64,000 nucleotides of DNA from Artemia franciscana (lineage: Eukaryota; Arthropoda; Branchiopoda; Anostraca; Artemiidae): contig NC_088867.1 in the NCBI RefSeq assembly GCF_032884065.1, forward strand, positions 50,713,317 through 50,777,316, in the 5' to 3' direction. A model generated the notes under the pieces. That model saw only the letters and a list, made by a program, of their open reading frames with translations. It had not been told where the DNA came from and ran no database searches. Below are positions 38,096 to 48,599 of the stretch, in pieces (positions within the stretch are counted from its first letter, which is position 1; every line of letters begins with the position of its first letter). Made by a program: the position numbers and the translations under genes.

Positions 38096-39986
38096 CAAGT
38101 CTTCCTTTATAAGCAGAAAAATAGTCTTAGCAAGAGTAAGGCACATATACAAAAAATTCCTACCCTCGATAAATCATAATAAATATTAGCTGCATTTTTG
38201 TCACCAGTGACTAGCAGTCACTGGGTAGTCAAAAACTCCTGGGCTTCTGGTCATCCATTATAGGCAAGCCTGTCCACAAACGAACTGTCCTACATGAACT
38301 GACAATCCTTTGCAAGTTGATTAGTGAGCTCAACAGACTAGTCATCAACTAGTAACCCAAGCCAGCATCGCCAGCTTTCCTTCACCTGACCCTGCTCACC
38401 GGGTCTTCAGCCATCGCAAATATAGATTGACGTAGCCTCACTCCACTCGTTTCACTCAGGACCGTCAGCAGTTAATCTAATCGGCCATCGCATGCTGATA
38501 TATTTAGGAATTGATTAAAGGCACGAAATAGATGCTAAAACTGCCTCAACCTTTAAAATATTTTACAAAGTCGTCAAAATAAGATTAAATATCACGAAGC
38601 CATAGACTATGCTGGAAAGCCTCTACAAGAAATGAACAAAAAATTATAGATTAAGAAACAATTAGTTATCAACCAAAACATAAAAAGTTATACAGGGCCG
38701 AATGGGGGAAACATTTGCTGATCTATCGCTACTGATAAACAGAAAATTTTTCCAAGCGAGGAACACCAAGCAACGTTACTATATGCATTCAATCTAAAGC
38801 CTTTCACACAGAAAGGCTTCTAAAGTCAGATAAAAAAAACAGTACTATCACTACTACTACTACTAATAGCTCACTGCATCACCAAGCCGCCTGAGGGCAG
38901 CACAGCTACACACGCTCCTTCTCCATCCTAATCTATTCAAAGCCTCCCTCTTTACACCCTCCGAGGAAGTTCCCATTTCCCTTAATTCTTTCTTTATGAC
39001 ATCTTCGATTGCTTCGAATACTACTACCACTACTACTACTAACAGCTCATCGCTTTACCAAGCCGCCCGAGGCCAACACAGCTACGCACACTCCTCCTCC
39101 ATCCTAATCTATTCAAAGCCTCTCTCTTTACACCCAGGAAGTTCCCATTTCCCTTAAATCTTTCTTTACGACATCCTTGATTGCTTTCAATACTTTTCTG
39201 AACAGAAATGTCAACCATTCATTTTTACCAATTCATAAAAAAGAAACTTTTAGTTATTTTCGTCATAATTTTACTGGTCGGAGCCTACATTGAAGTAGGT
39301 AACTAGCACTTGCGTTTTCAGTGAAGGTCATACTCTTGTTCTTTAATATTGAATATTAATTATAACTTGATATTTAATATACCTTATATTTGATGCTTAA
39401 CAACTAAATATAACTTAAACTTTAATATTTAGTTATAAATGCTTTGAAAGAGACACTTTATCCTACTACTCAAAAAACGTTTCAAGCCCACTGCAAGACC
39501 AAAAGAACGAAACCGTAAAATACAAAATCTCATAGCGGTCAGAAAATTTGTAAACGACCGAAAATGTGTCAAAGATTACAAACAACAGTACATTTATTAA
39601 TTATTATAGTCTATTTTGCTTTCTAACAAAAAGGAAGATACACCTACTACACAAAAAACATGTAGTTTCCCAAACATGTAGTTTACCTAGTTTCCCAGGT
39701 GCAACTAGATGTACATCCCGATCAGCACCAACGCTGGGCTATAATCTAAAGTATAGGTGTCTTTAACGGTTTTAAGCTAGGAGTTAACGAATATTTCACT
39801 CGGGTCCTAACCAAAGAGCGAGGCAAATATTTGATTATAAGAAGAAGACGTTTTTCTTTCATGAGGTGAAGTTGAATCCAGCAGTCTAGAGGTAAATTTG
39901 CCTCTTGTCAGAACCAGGGTTAAGAACCTAACACTAGAACAAGTCTTGAGTAGCAGATTCTCTTACTTATGAAGTGAAAAGCTTAC
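36403..39986. other. NUDT9 intron
   Basis: Apart from the duplicated RTE tails at 38860-39190 and a 31-base T-run at 38063-38093, the sequence looks unique and AT-rich. A TATATACTATATAGTATATA palindromic patch lies at 37660-37700. A minus-strand frame at 37591-37391 is not recognised. Confidence 0.7.
38860..39190 (-). mobile_element. Two tandem RTE LINE 3' ends
   Basis: Two copies of the RTE 3' terminus lie head to tail, at about 38860-39012 and 39021-39185. Each has GCCGCC(T/C)GAGG, ACACAGCTAC, CTCCATCCTAATCTATTCAA, AGCCTC(C/T)CTCTTTACA and GGAAGTTCCCATTTCCCTTA. They are separated by an ACTACTACTACT microsatellite, the element's short tandem tail. The same 3' end is attached to RT coding sequence at 48606. 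Severely 5'-truncated insertions. Confidence 0.85.
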
Positions 39987-40108
39987 CCACTGTCTTTGTC
40001 AGCCCATGGTTTATTAAAGAGAGATTCCGACGTGTAATCAGGTGGATTGTAATCCTTTAATGGGTTTTCCCATGAAATCTGATCAGGCTCTAAATGGAAT
40101 CGCTGGAC
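39987..40108 (-). CDS. NUDT9: NUDT9 exon, first one found in the window
   Basis: 122 nt, starts in phase 0 after acceptor TTTTTATAG and ends with two bases of a split Gly codon at donor GTAAGC. It encodes VQRFHLEPDQISWENPLKDY then NPPDYTSESLFNKPWADKDS. It corresponds to the human region V-P-x-x-K-V-x-W-x-x-x-x-x-DY-x-P-VEYTA-x-S-V-L-x-x-x-x-WAD. With the four downstream exons it gives 262 residues in one continuous frame, against about 350 in human. The N-terminal part, including any mitochondrial targeting sequence and the Y-P-G-S motif expected just before this exon, is missing. I looked between 40109 and 44913 by eye and could not identify it. Confidence 0.9.
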
Positions 40109-41214
40109 CTATAAAAAGAATACAAATTGATATGTTGCCAAAATGGTAAAACCTTCAAGAAACATGTGTCGTCCCAATTCAAATCCTCCAATTTACACGA
40201 AAAATTAAAATAAACACGTCCTAAAAGCGTCTAAATAAAATCCTCTTAATGTGAGGAATATCTGTGAACCATTTTATGTTATGTCGAAATCAGAATCATA
40301 TAAAGATTTTTAGTCTGCATGATTAGATGTCAGGCACATCTATTGGAGAGGGGGGAGGCAGTTACTTCATCCCTCATACTTCCCTCCTAAATTTTAATAA
40401 ATCCCGTATTTGGTATTTCCATTGAAAAATCCTATTTTTGTTACCTCCATTGAGAAAATCGACAAAACAACAAACACCCCCTCCCTCCAATAGGCTTTAA
40501 AAAACACACTTTGCACCCCTCCTGGAGTTCTGCAAATTGATGTGACTGTGTAGCGCACCAATGAGGGTCATGGAGTGCAATTCCCTCGCCGCCTTTCTGT
40601 TTTATTGGTACATACAGGCATGAAAAGTCTATGTCAACACTTGAGCATTCCAAGATTTGTTGGGTAGTAGTCCTCAATGGCCAAATATTACAGATGGAAA
40701 ACAAATCACATTAGTCTACAGTTTGAATTTTAATGAAATTTAGGTTTACAGAAAGTATCCTACGCATAGAAATGAAATTTCTATGCGTTGGCATGAAGCA
40801 TCCAACCCTAACACTACACCAAAGGAATTTATTTATGACCTGTTGTAAATATAAACGACAAACGGAACGCAACCTAAATAGAGACAGGCGGAAAATGACA
40901 GATAAAACACACAAAAAAAGAAATCCATAACACACTACATACAGTCATACAAACACATATACAGTCACGACAATAACGGAATTCCCAATGGATAAAAATC
41001 CCAGAAAAACGTTACGTTTACTGTTTTAAAAAAGGACACATCGTGTTTGTTGATTTGGTTATTGTATGCTTCAATGCATCTGCCGACGGCAGCATTAATG
41101 TCTATGATGCCCTGGCTCAAGTCGCCACAACTACAACTACTTCTACCGCCGCAGTTTCTATTAATGTTATCTTAAACTAACTACTCTAACCACAACTGCT
41201 TCTACAACTAATAT
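40109..41214. other. NUDT9 5' intron or flank
   Basis: No supported exon. The minus-strand frames at 40704-40441 and 40935-40711 resemble nothing known. A short inverted repeat, CATAGAAATGAAATTTCTATG, lies at about 40766-40786. Confidence 0.4.
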
Positions 41215-41582
41215 TTAGACTAGAGCTAAGAAGGGCAGCCCTACTCCTTCCAAGGCTGCTACAATCAGAATTAGTAAGTAAGACGGCACTAGACCCTTAA
41301 GGTCCAAACCGGCGGTGCTGATCTCCGTTTCATGGCTCTTCAGCCAGGAAGTGCAATGGGGGGTTGGGGGCCAACCATCCTGTGCTTTCACACACCCTTC
41401 CTGCTTACCTTCCCCAGATTTCTCCAGGTACCCATTTAGAGCTGGGTCGACTCTGGCTGAGATTACAGTCACACCACTGACCCCCGTCCCAAACTAAATA
41501 ACTGGTCATAACTGGGATTGAACCCGTGGCCCTTGGACACAGAATTCCCACGCCAGCGCGCCAACCACTCAGCCAGGACGGT
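41215..41582 (-). mobile_element. tRNA-derived SINE
   Basis: On the minus strand the 5' head (41582 downward) is tRNA-like. It has an A box TGGCTGAGTGG (41575-41561) and a B box GGGTTCAATCCC (41525-41514), about 45 bases apart as in a long-variable-arm (Ser/Leu-type) tRNA. The body follows, with GGGTACCTGGAGAAATCTGG and AAACGGAGATCAGCACCGCC, words I associate with conserved SINE bodies in invertebrates. It ends near 41215 in simple sequence. This explains the GC-rich local composition and the open frames on both strands. Confidence 0.85.
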
Positions 41583-42011
41583 ACTATCAGAATTGTTCTA
41601 CCATGAACACCCCTACTACTTCTACCACCATCTCAACCACGACACTCCCAATACAACTGTTCCTACAGCAAGTATTCCTTTCAAGACTGTTACTCCTCGG
41701 ATAGCTACTTCTTCTACAAATAGCCCTGCCAGAACTACTTTCACAACGGGTACTTGCTCATTTTTGGAATACTTTAGGTATATACTAACAAAAATAGGAG
41801 TTATAAGCTGAAATTACTATTATTAATACTAGCAGAATCTACTAAAAGTAAAAAATAAAACTATATTGAGATAAAAAAACAATCCACAAAAAGTAAAGAG
41901 TGAAATAAACCTTTAAATGGCCACAAACTACCTTATATCAAATGTTAAACTTAAACGAACAGAAATAACAACGAATAAATAGATCTTCAGTGCAAAGCCC
42001 CACGGAGCGTT
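41583..42011. other. Gene-free stretch
   Basis: ACTACTTCTACC-type trinucleotide-rich sequence at 41600-41760 (also at 41130-41215, flanking the SINE) and AT-rich DNA. The SINE appears to have inserted into a decayed CTA/ACT-rich simple repeat. Confidence 0.5.
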
Positions 42012-42330
42012 GCTGCATCCGTGATCCATGGGTCACAGCATGTGTCATAACTATATCTCCCGAGTAATAAATATGTATGCTACCGTGTCATGCTTGCAGA
42101 TGCATCCCGATTACTATGACTTATTGTTTGTAAGGTCAACGTGCACCTTAAAATTTCAAGTGTAAACTCAAATGTGGCTGTGACCCATCTCTGTGACTCA
42201 TGGGTCACAATTGCGGAGCAACACAAAATGCTATATCTCGTAGGTAATAAATATGTATACTCCCCTATAAAGTTTGCCGATGCTTTAAGATTATTGTAAT
42301 TTTTATTTGTAAGGTCAACGTGTAATTGAA
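42012..42330 (+). repeat. Tandem duplication of about 180 bp
   Basis: ATGGGTCACA, then GCTATATCTC / ACTATATCTC, GTAATAAATATGTATNCT, GATGC and TTTGTAAGGTCAACGTG occur twice in the same order, from about 42035 and about 42198. The copies are diverged by substitutions and small indels. Non-coding. Confidence 0.82.
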
Positions 42331-44380
42331 ACATTTGAAACAAGTTTTGTGTGTACAACCTGTATCAAGACTGTGTACTATTTACCCCGGTCAATTAACA
42401 TCCATGAAACGGCACATAGTGTAAAATTTTATATTTTAGTACGTGGCTCATATCAGATATAGAAGGGCGCATGTCTTCTTGTTTACTTGTATGTCATTAA
42501 ACGTCAAAAATATAACAAACATCAAAATCGAAAATTTTCGAAAATAAATGAAATTCAAACCTCTTATTGGAAATCAGGATTTACGGTATTATTTCCCGAA
42601 ATTTATGAAGAATGCAGAAATTTTGCTTAGGTTTTGAAGAGATAGTTTGATATTCTATCAGCATCCAAAGTTATTTGATTTCTAAAAAAATTCGCTTCGA
42701 AGCTAGCGCTTCTTATTTCAAAAATATATAGGAAATTTGCAAACTTAAAACTTTAAAACAGAAAAAGTCCCTGGAGAAATTTTAATTTAGGAAAAACACC
42801 GTCAGCTCCAGTCCTATATCAAGATCCGGGCGGAGGAAAAATTCTACCTTCTCTGGGAAAACAGTTGCCTCTAGGATATCAAAAACGAGAAAAAATTCGG
42901 ACGTTATTTCTAAGTGAACAAAGCAATTTTGTATATGGGTTGAGTACTTTTCGTAGAATTATTTGACTGAAATACAACAGGAAGCAAATCAAAGACTTCA
43001 GAAACCTAGAAAACCAAAAAAACTAGGATTTGGCATTTGAAATTGACTTTTCCAAAATTATTTCAAAGAAATCTATAAAACATACGGCATTTTGTTATCC
43101 AGGACTCACTCTGAGATATAATTTAATGTTCTGCAAGAGTAGGACATAAAATTGTTCTGAAAACGTTTAGTGTTTTGTTTTCGCGCCATGCGTAAAATGA
43201 GGAAAAAAGAATTTTTTTCATTTTTCTTTTTCTCGAAAACGAAGTGAAATTTTTACAAACTTTAATAGAATTTTCTGCCCTATTTCACAATTCCATACCC
43301 AGAAAAATTTCAACTTTGGATATCTTATAACTCCTGAACTACAGACCACAGATCACGGGAGAATAAAAGGTGCAAATCATGCTGCTCTGCAACACAATGG
43401 ATATAAACTGAGGTGCATTGATTACTCAATTAATTTTCTATACATTTGGGAGGAAAAAAGCAAAAAAACAAAATAACAAAAGAAAAGGAAGAAATCTGAC
43501 GTTTAGTGCTACATTAGATTAGAAAAAAAGTAACATTAATAAAAGTCACAACACATTTGGTCATTTTTATGTTAAAATAGATTCTTTTTTTAGGGGAAGG
43601 GGCATAAAATATCCCAGCAGCTCATAGGACCAAAAAAATTCCTTTACTCCACCAACATTCAGCACAATTTTTCTGTTATACGGATATTTGTTACTTGTAA
43701 CGTATAAATGTTATTCACTGTTTTAAAGTTACAAAATTACAAATATTAGACTAAACATACAACATGGGCATTCTAAAACAAAAACAGCATGAAGCCTAGA
43801 TGTTTTACATATGAATTTTAGTTTCCATCACAATTTATTTTAAAGGATATCTGAGCTTGTTGATTACAAATCAGGTGCTAATGTTGCAAAAAAGTGCGTG
43901 ATCACCATGGTCTTATCAGTTAACTGATGTCGTTATCTGGATAACGATAAATTCTGATCAAGATAAACTAATTAGTTTTGTTTACCCATTTTCATTGTTC
44001 AACCTGGCAACACTGACGTAAATGTGACATTTCCCAAAAAATACACCCTAATTTCAAAACAATCAAAAGATTTTTTTTTTTGTATGAATAGAATACATAC
44101 TTTTCAATATCCATAGTACTTAATTTTTTTTTCAAATTTAGCTGATGAAATTATTCAACTTTAGTTACTTCAATCATTCCTAATACATTGAATTCATTAT
44201 TATTGAATTATAGTTTTTATTGAAATGCATGTCATATTGAATTTTAAATAGTAACTACTATCCTAAACATACTAGCACAAATCATTACATAGTGTAACAC
44301 TGTCTAGCGAAACAAGCTGCTTTCATACTATAACAGATAAGAATAATTTAGTTAAATAGGTGAAACTGTAATGATAAATT
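42331..44380. other. Intergenic region between NUDT9 and ARL3
   Basis: Two kilobases of AT-rich sequence with no recognised exon on either strand. The 5' exons and promoter of NUDT9 may be here, but I found no match. Texture at 42500-43330 (many AAAATTT(C/T)GAAAA words) suggests an old repeat. Confidence 0.45.
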
Positions 44381-44517
44381 AACAAAACACAAAATCGCAA
44401 AGAAAAGAAGAACGAGGACAATTAACAGCCAGTGAAAAAATTTTCACAGTGAAAGAATTTTCACTGGCAGTTAATTGTCCTCGTTCTTCTTTTTTTTTCG
44501 CGATTTAGCGTTTTGTC
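44381..44517. mobile_element. Small fold-back element
   Basis: Arms of about 60 bp: AACAAAACACAAAATCGC ... AGAACGAGGACAATTAACAG on the left and CAGTTAATTGTCCTCGTTCT ... GCGATTTAGCGTTTTGT on the right. A central GTGAAAAAATTTTCAC lies at the turn. Part of the same sequence (TTTTCACTGGCTGTTTATTGTCCTCGTTT) occurs at 28921-28950, a second, truncated copy. Confidence 0.85.
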
Positions 44518-44913
44518 ATAATTAGCCAGTGTGGTCTCAGAAATTATTTAATGATAAATTAACCATTATTATTAATGTGTCTTTATTTTTAATAAGTCTT
44601 TATATTAGTAACTAATATAGTTATAGTACTATCTATCACTGTCTCATCAGATCGATTAGAAAAGTCCTCGAAAATAACCAATGTATGGACTTTCTTACCA
44701 GATCAAGAAATAAAAGTACTATAAACTTCATTTACGAATTAAAATTTTGTTGAGATTTTTTAGATATATTAAATTGTACTTAACTTGCTTCTAGGATAAA
44801 GTTGATTTACACACTTCTCATGATTCATCTTTAACATTTTCTTGAACATGAGCCAAATATAAACACAAAAGAACATACAAATTATTAGTTCGTAGTAAAT
44901 GTAGATGCTGTTG

Positions 44914-44952
44914 CTATTTTTTGACAGTTGCAATCACCCAGTCCATTCCATC
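44914..44952 (-). CDS. ARL3: ARL3 last coding exon
   Basis: 39 nt, phase 0, after acceptor GAATTGCAG. It encodes DGMDWVIATVKK and a TAG stop at 44916-44914. The D-G-M-x-W-V-x-x-x-V-x-x-K ending is the standard ARL3 C-terminal helix (human DGMNWVCKNVNAKKK), here three residues shorter. It joins exactly to GIK of the exon at 46257. The 3' UTR runs toward lower coordinates; the fold-back element at 44381-44517 lies about 400 bp downstream. Confidence 0.92.
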   Translation of the reverse strand, partial: DGMDWVIATVKK

Positions 44953-46256
44953 CTGCAATTCAGATGCAACAATTAGATAAAATCAAAACAGCCACCAAAT
45001 CTATAATTTAATTTTCTTAAAATATAACTAATTTTCATTCTTATCTTCTTTTCATTTTTCTGTCTTTTCATGGTTATATTTCCTGTATATGCTATGACTA
45101 GTACAGGTTTGCACAATACAGTACTCTGGTATCCAATTAAAAGGAAATAGAAGTTTAAGTTGTCTTTATCAGAGAGAAAGAAGAGAGAGATAGAGAGAGA
45201 GCGAGCGAGAGTCAAGCGAGAGAGAGCAAGCGAATCAAATTCCAAGCATTCCAACCTTTATAAATATTCAGTTTTGTTTAATTGTTTAACTATCTTGAAT
45301 TTTTTTACATCTGTTTAGTAGCTAGTATTGTACGCCACATTTATTCAAGTTTCAGTGCGAACTATCAATTTGGGTCATAAGTAAGTTCCAGGTATAAATT
45401 TCGAATATTCGTTTTACTCTTGATATTTCTTACAAGCACTTATCCTGTGTGTGTTCGGGAGGGGGGGGCGGTATTGAGTCTGAACTCCGCCTACTGCAAA
45501 TTTTTCCTTGACTCATATAATGAACTAGAAAATGGAGGTAAAAAGCCCCCCCCCCCACAAAAAAAGAAATTCCCTTGGTACTTCTCCACCACACCCTGGA
45601 CAAAAATCCTGGATACAATCCCGGTTTCTTATCAGTTTTGATGAATTGTAGTATTTCTAGTTTGTCCTGCAGTGTCTAAAAGAATATATCACAATTATTT
45701 CTTCGTTTTACTGTTGTAAAATATGCCTTAATATGCCGAAGATACATGTCTAATCTTTATTTCAATTTTAGGTGTTTTTGCTGAGATAAATTTTTTCTCT
45801 CTAGTTGATTATGCATAAGATATGCATAGTAATGAGAAACATAAAACTCTATTTACATAGTATCTGTGGACCAAAACGACCTCAGGATGGATAATTGGCA
45901 CACAAAGCTACTGGTTTTATCAACAAATTTAAGAAAAGGAAAAAAAAAAGGAAATTGCTATCCTATATTTTCGTGTTAAAAAGTGTTCTGTAACTCCAAT
46001 GACTTATTACCAGTTTCCTACACTCTTTAAGACCAGCTCTAAGCTATCCCACAAAGATGGATGAAACATTAGCGCGCAAGACCATTCATTTTCTGTTGCC
46101 TCAAACCTTACTGGAGGCACATTTAAAAGAATGGCTGAAAGAGCATAAATCATACTAGCAGGAGGAGGAGGGGGGTCAGTACAACACAAAAATAGATTTT
46201 TGTATGTGTTCTATGAATCTAAATGGATCATCTACAAGTGAAGACTAAGAACTTAC
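44953..46256. other. ARL3 intron
   Basis: 1.3 kb intron with a GAGAGA/GCGAGCGA purine microsatellite at 45173-45232. Frames on both strands at 45420-45640 arise from G- and C-runs and are not coding. Confidence 0.8.
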
Positions 46257-46493
46257 CTTTATGCCATCCCCATTTACAGCACAACAGGCTTGAATTTGCC
46301 ACACACGATCTGTTATACGATGAAGACCAAGTCCCTGAGCGATAATGCTTGCTTTCAAAGCTTTAGACAGGTCTTGCTTATTAGCATAGATTAGAAGAGG
46401 CACCTCTTTGAGCTTTTCTTCGTTTATGAGCTCGAACAATTCTTCACCGCTTTCTTCTAACCGATCAGTGTCGCTGCTGTCTATTACATATAT
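46257..46493 (-). CDS. ARL3: ARL3 exon with G4 and G5 nucleotide-binding motifs
   Basis: 79 codons, phase 0 at both ends, acceptor TTTTCAG and donor GTAAGT. It starts [20 protein letters not shown], the conserved strand after switch II. It continues with [11 protein letters not shown], where NKQD is the guanine-specifying G4 motif, and [20 protein letters not shown], where the C-C-A segment occupies the G5 position (SCSA in human). Overall identity to vertebrate ARL3 is high. ARL3 is a small GTPase that, when GTP-loaded, releases prenylated and myristoylated cargo from PDE6D and UNC119 carriers inside cilia. Confidence 0.96.
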
Positions 46494-47141
46494 CTGAAAA
46501 TAATGAATGCAATTTTTAAAAGCCCTTTGTTATTTATTCCGACGATTTAAGCATATTCTAGTAAAGTGCATGTCTTTAAGTTCCCAATTCAAACCTGTCT
46601 ATTGAATCGTTAATTTGTCCAAGGAGTCACAACTCTTATAAGGTCGGGATTACACATACAAGGAGTCACAGTCAGTCAGTAATAACAAAATTACTAAATT
46701 TCAATCACAACTAATGCATAAATAAATGCAATCAACGAACAAGTGCATCAATCAATAATTAATAGGACGTTCAGATTCGGCTAATACAACAGGTAATTAG
46801 GCTCAACTTATAATTTATTTTAAAGGGTTCGTAGGGTAGCACATATAATTTTTTTTACCCTTATTTAGGGGGAGGAGGGAAAGAGGGAGGAAGTAAACTT
46901 AATAAAAAGTTTAAGTACGATCTATCGCCATGTCAGATGATAGTCTAACATATTTTTTTGTGCGTGAGTCTCACAAAAAAATGATCATAAAAAATTGAAG
47001 TTCACAAGGGCGTATCCAGTATTTTTGTTAAGAGGGGGGTATCTTTTTGAAGGCATGTTTTGCAAAAAAAAAATCATTAAAAATCAGTTTATATGTATTT
47101 TAGCTACGATTTTACGAGTCAGACAGTTTTTTTTTTCTTTT

Positions 47142-47179
<38 letters not shown>

Positions 47180-48173
47180 GGGAGAGGTTTCAAACCATGA
47201 AACCCTCATCCTGGATACAACCTTGATGGTCTATCTTAGGTTTACAGCTGCCCTATTTTGAAAATATTAATGTTTCGCGTTTCCTATGGAATTTCACCTG
47301 TGCACATCGGTGTAAGAACATACGTTATGGCGGTTAGGCGGGAATGCTAAGTTACATACAACTGATGATAAGAACAAAACAGACTTGAAAGAGATAGATT
47401 TAAAAGGAAGGAAGTATTGTTGAAAAATCGCCATATTGATTAATTAGTTATTAGAGCCATGAGAATATAGATGAAATTTAAAGCCCCATTAAACCTCTGA
47501 AACTGAATGGATAGCAACAGCTACTACGGTGATATCAAAACAAAGCTCCTACTGTTGAAACGAAACTTTCAAAAAAGCAAAAGCGAAATTCTAAGCTTTA
47601 AGCAGTAAAGAGAGGAAGAAATACCATCCTTGTTTAGGATAATTTCTGTTTTTTCAACTCCTAATTCGTGGTCCAGACGTTTGACTAACGAGTTCATTTC
47701 TGCGCATTTTCAATCAGAGAATGACTCCTCACTATGCGATAAGAATTTTACGTTTGCGTTTACTTTATTTTTACGCTCACTTTACGTTCTTGTTTTTTTA
47801 CTTCACAATAATAAAAAAACGATAATGTTAATGACTTTACATGTCTTTGACAAAAATAACGACTGAAATAAGGATAGGGATTCTGTTTTCAAGAATGAAG
47901 AAAAGGTTTCATCAGACCTTAAATATCACATCGTTTCAAATTCAATCTAGCATTAACTGAAATTCAGTTTCAATCTCAACTTCGATAAACACTAAATTTC
48001 GGGGAACACGAAATAAATTATAGAAAATTCACGTTCAATGTTTCATAGGGGACAGAATGGTCAAAAAAACGCTCTCGTGTGGAAGTGCCAACTTGCGCTA
48101 TTTTTCTGTTCACTCATTTTTACTATGTATTTCAACACTTACTTACTTTTTAATGAGATATTTCAATACTTAC
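46494..48173. other. ARL3 intron
   Basis: 1.7 kb intron with a T-run of about 45 bases at 47132-47176, preceded by sequence with a CAAGGGCGTATCCAGTATTT word that looks like repeat debris. No further exon is needed, since both exons are phase 0. Confidence 0.8.
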
Positions 48174-48443
48174 TAAAACATCCGTATTTTCAAAGTAGTT
48201 CCTCCAGTATGGTCTGATCTTTTTCTGTCCACCAATATCCCAAACATTCAATTTAAATCCATCAGATTGAACAGATTTGATATTAAATCCTTGAGTTGGA
48301 GTAACTTGGGTAATATCCTCTAAGGCCAATTTTTTCAGAATTGTAGTTTTTCCGGCATTATCAAGGCCAAGCAATAATATTCTCAGTTCTTTTCCTTGAC
48401 TTCCCCGGAGCTTCCGGAAGAGAGAAAGTAGTCCTTGGGTGAA
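48174..48443 (-). CDS. ARL3: ARL3 exon with P-loop, switch I and switch II
   Basis: 90 codons from a strong acceptor (TTTTTATTTCTAG) to donor GTAAGTAT. After three unusual residues (FTQ) the ARL3 N-terminus [10 protein letters not shown] appears. Then come the P-loop GLDNAGKT (residues 26-33), the G2 threonine in [12 protein letters not shown]3 WDIGGQ (69-73) and [14 protein letters not shown]. All GTP-binding motifs are intact. Human ARL3 begins MGLLS, so an upstream exon must supply the Met. If splicing instead uses the weaker AG 10 bases inside (exon from 48433), an exon ending ATGG would give MGLLS exactly. That first exon was not found and probably lies above the transposon nest. Confidence 0.95.
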
Positions 48444-48599
48444 CTAGAAATAAAAATGGAAATTAGGCTAAGACTAACATAACAGACAGGTACAGAAGTC
48501 ATAGTACAACTTAGGCTTAGATGAAAAGTTGTAATTATAGGTTATCATTAATAGATTATGCTTTAAATTTGAATTGCATTATAATCATGACAAATTACT

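Noticed and set aside
40441-40704. Possible 5' NUDT9 exon ending at GTAAC
   Set aside because: The peptide lacks the expected motif before the V-x-R-F block and the donor is poor.
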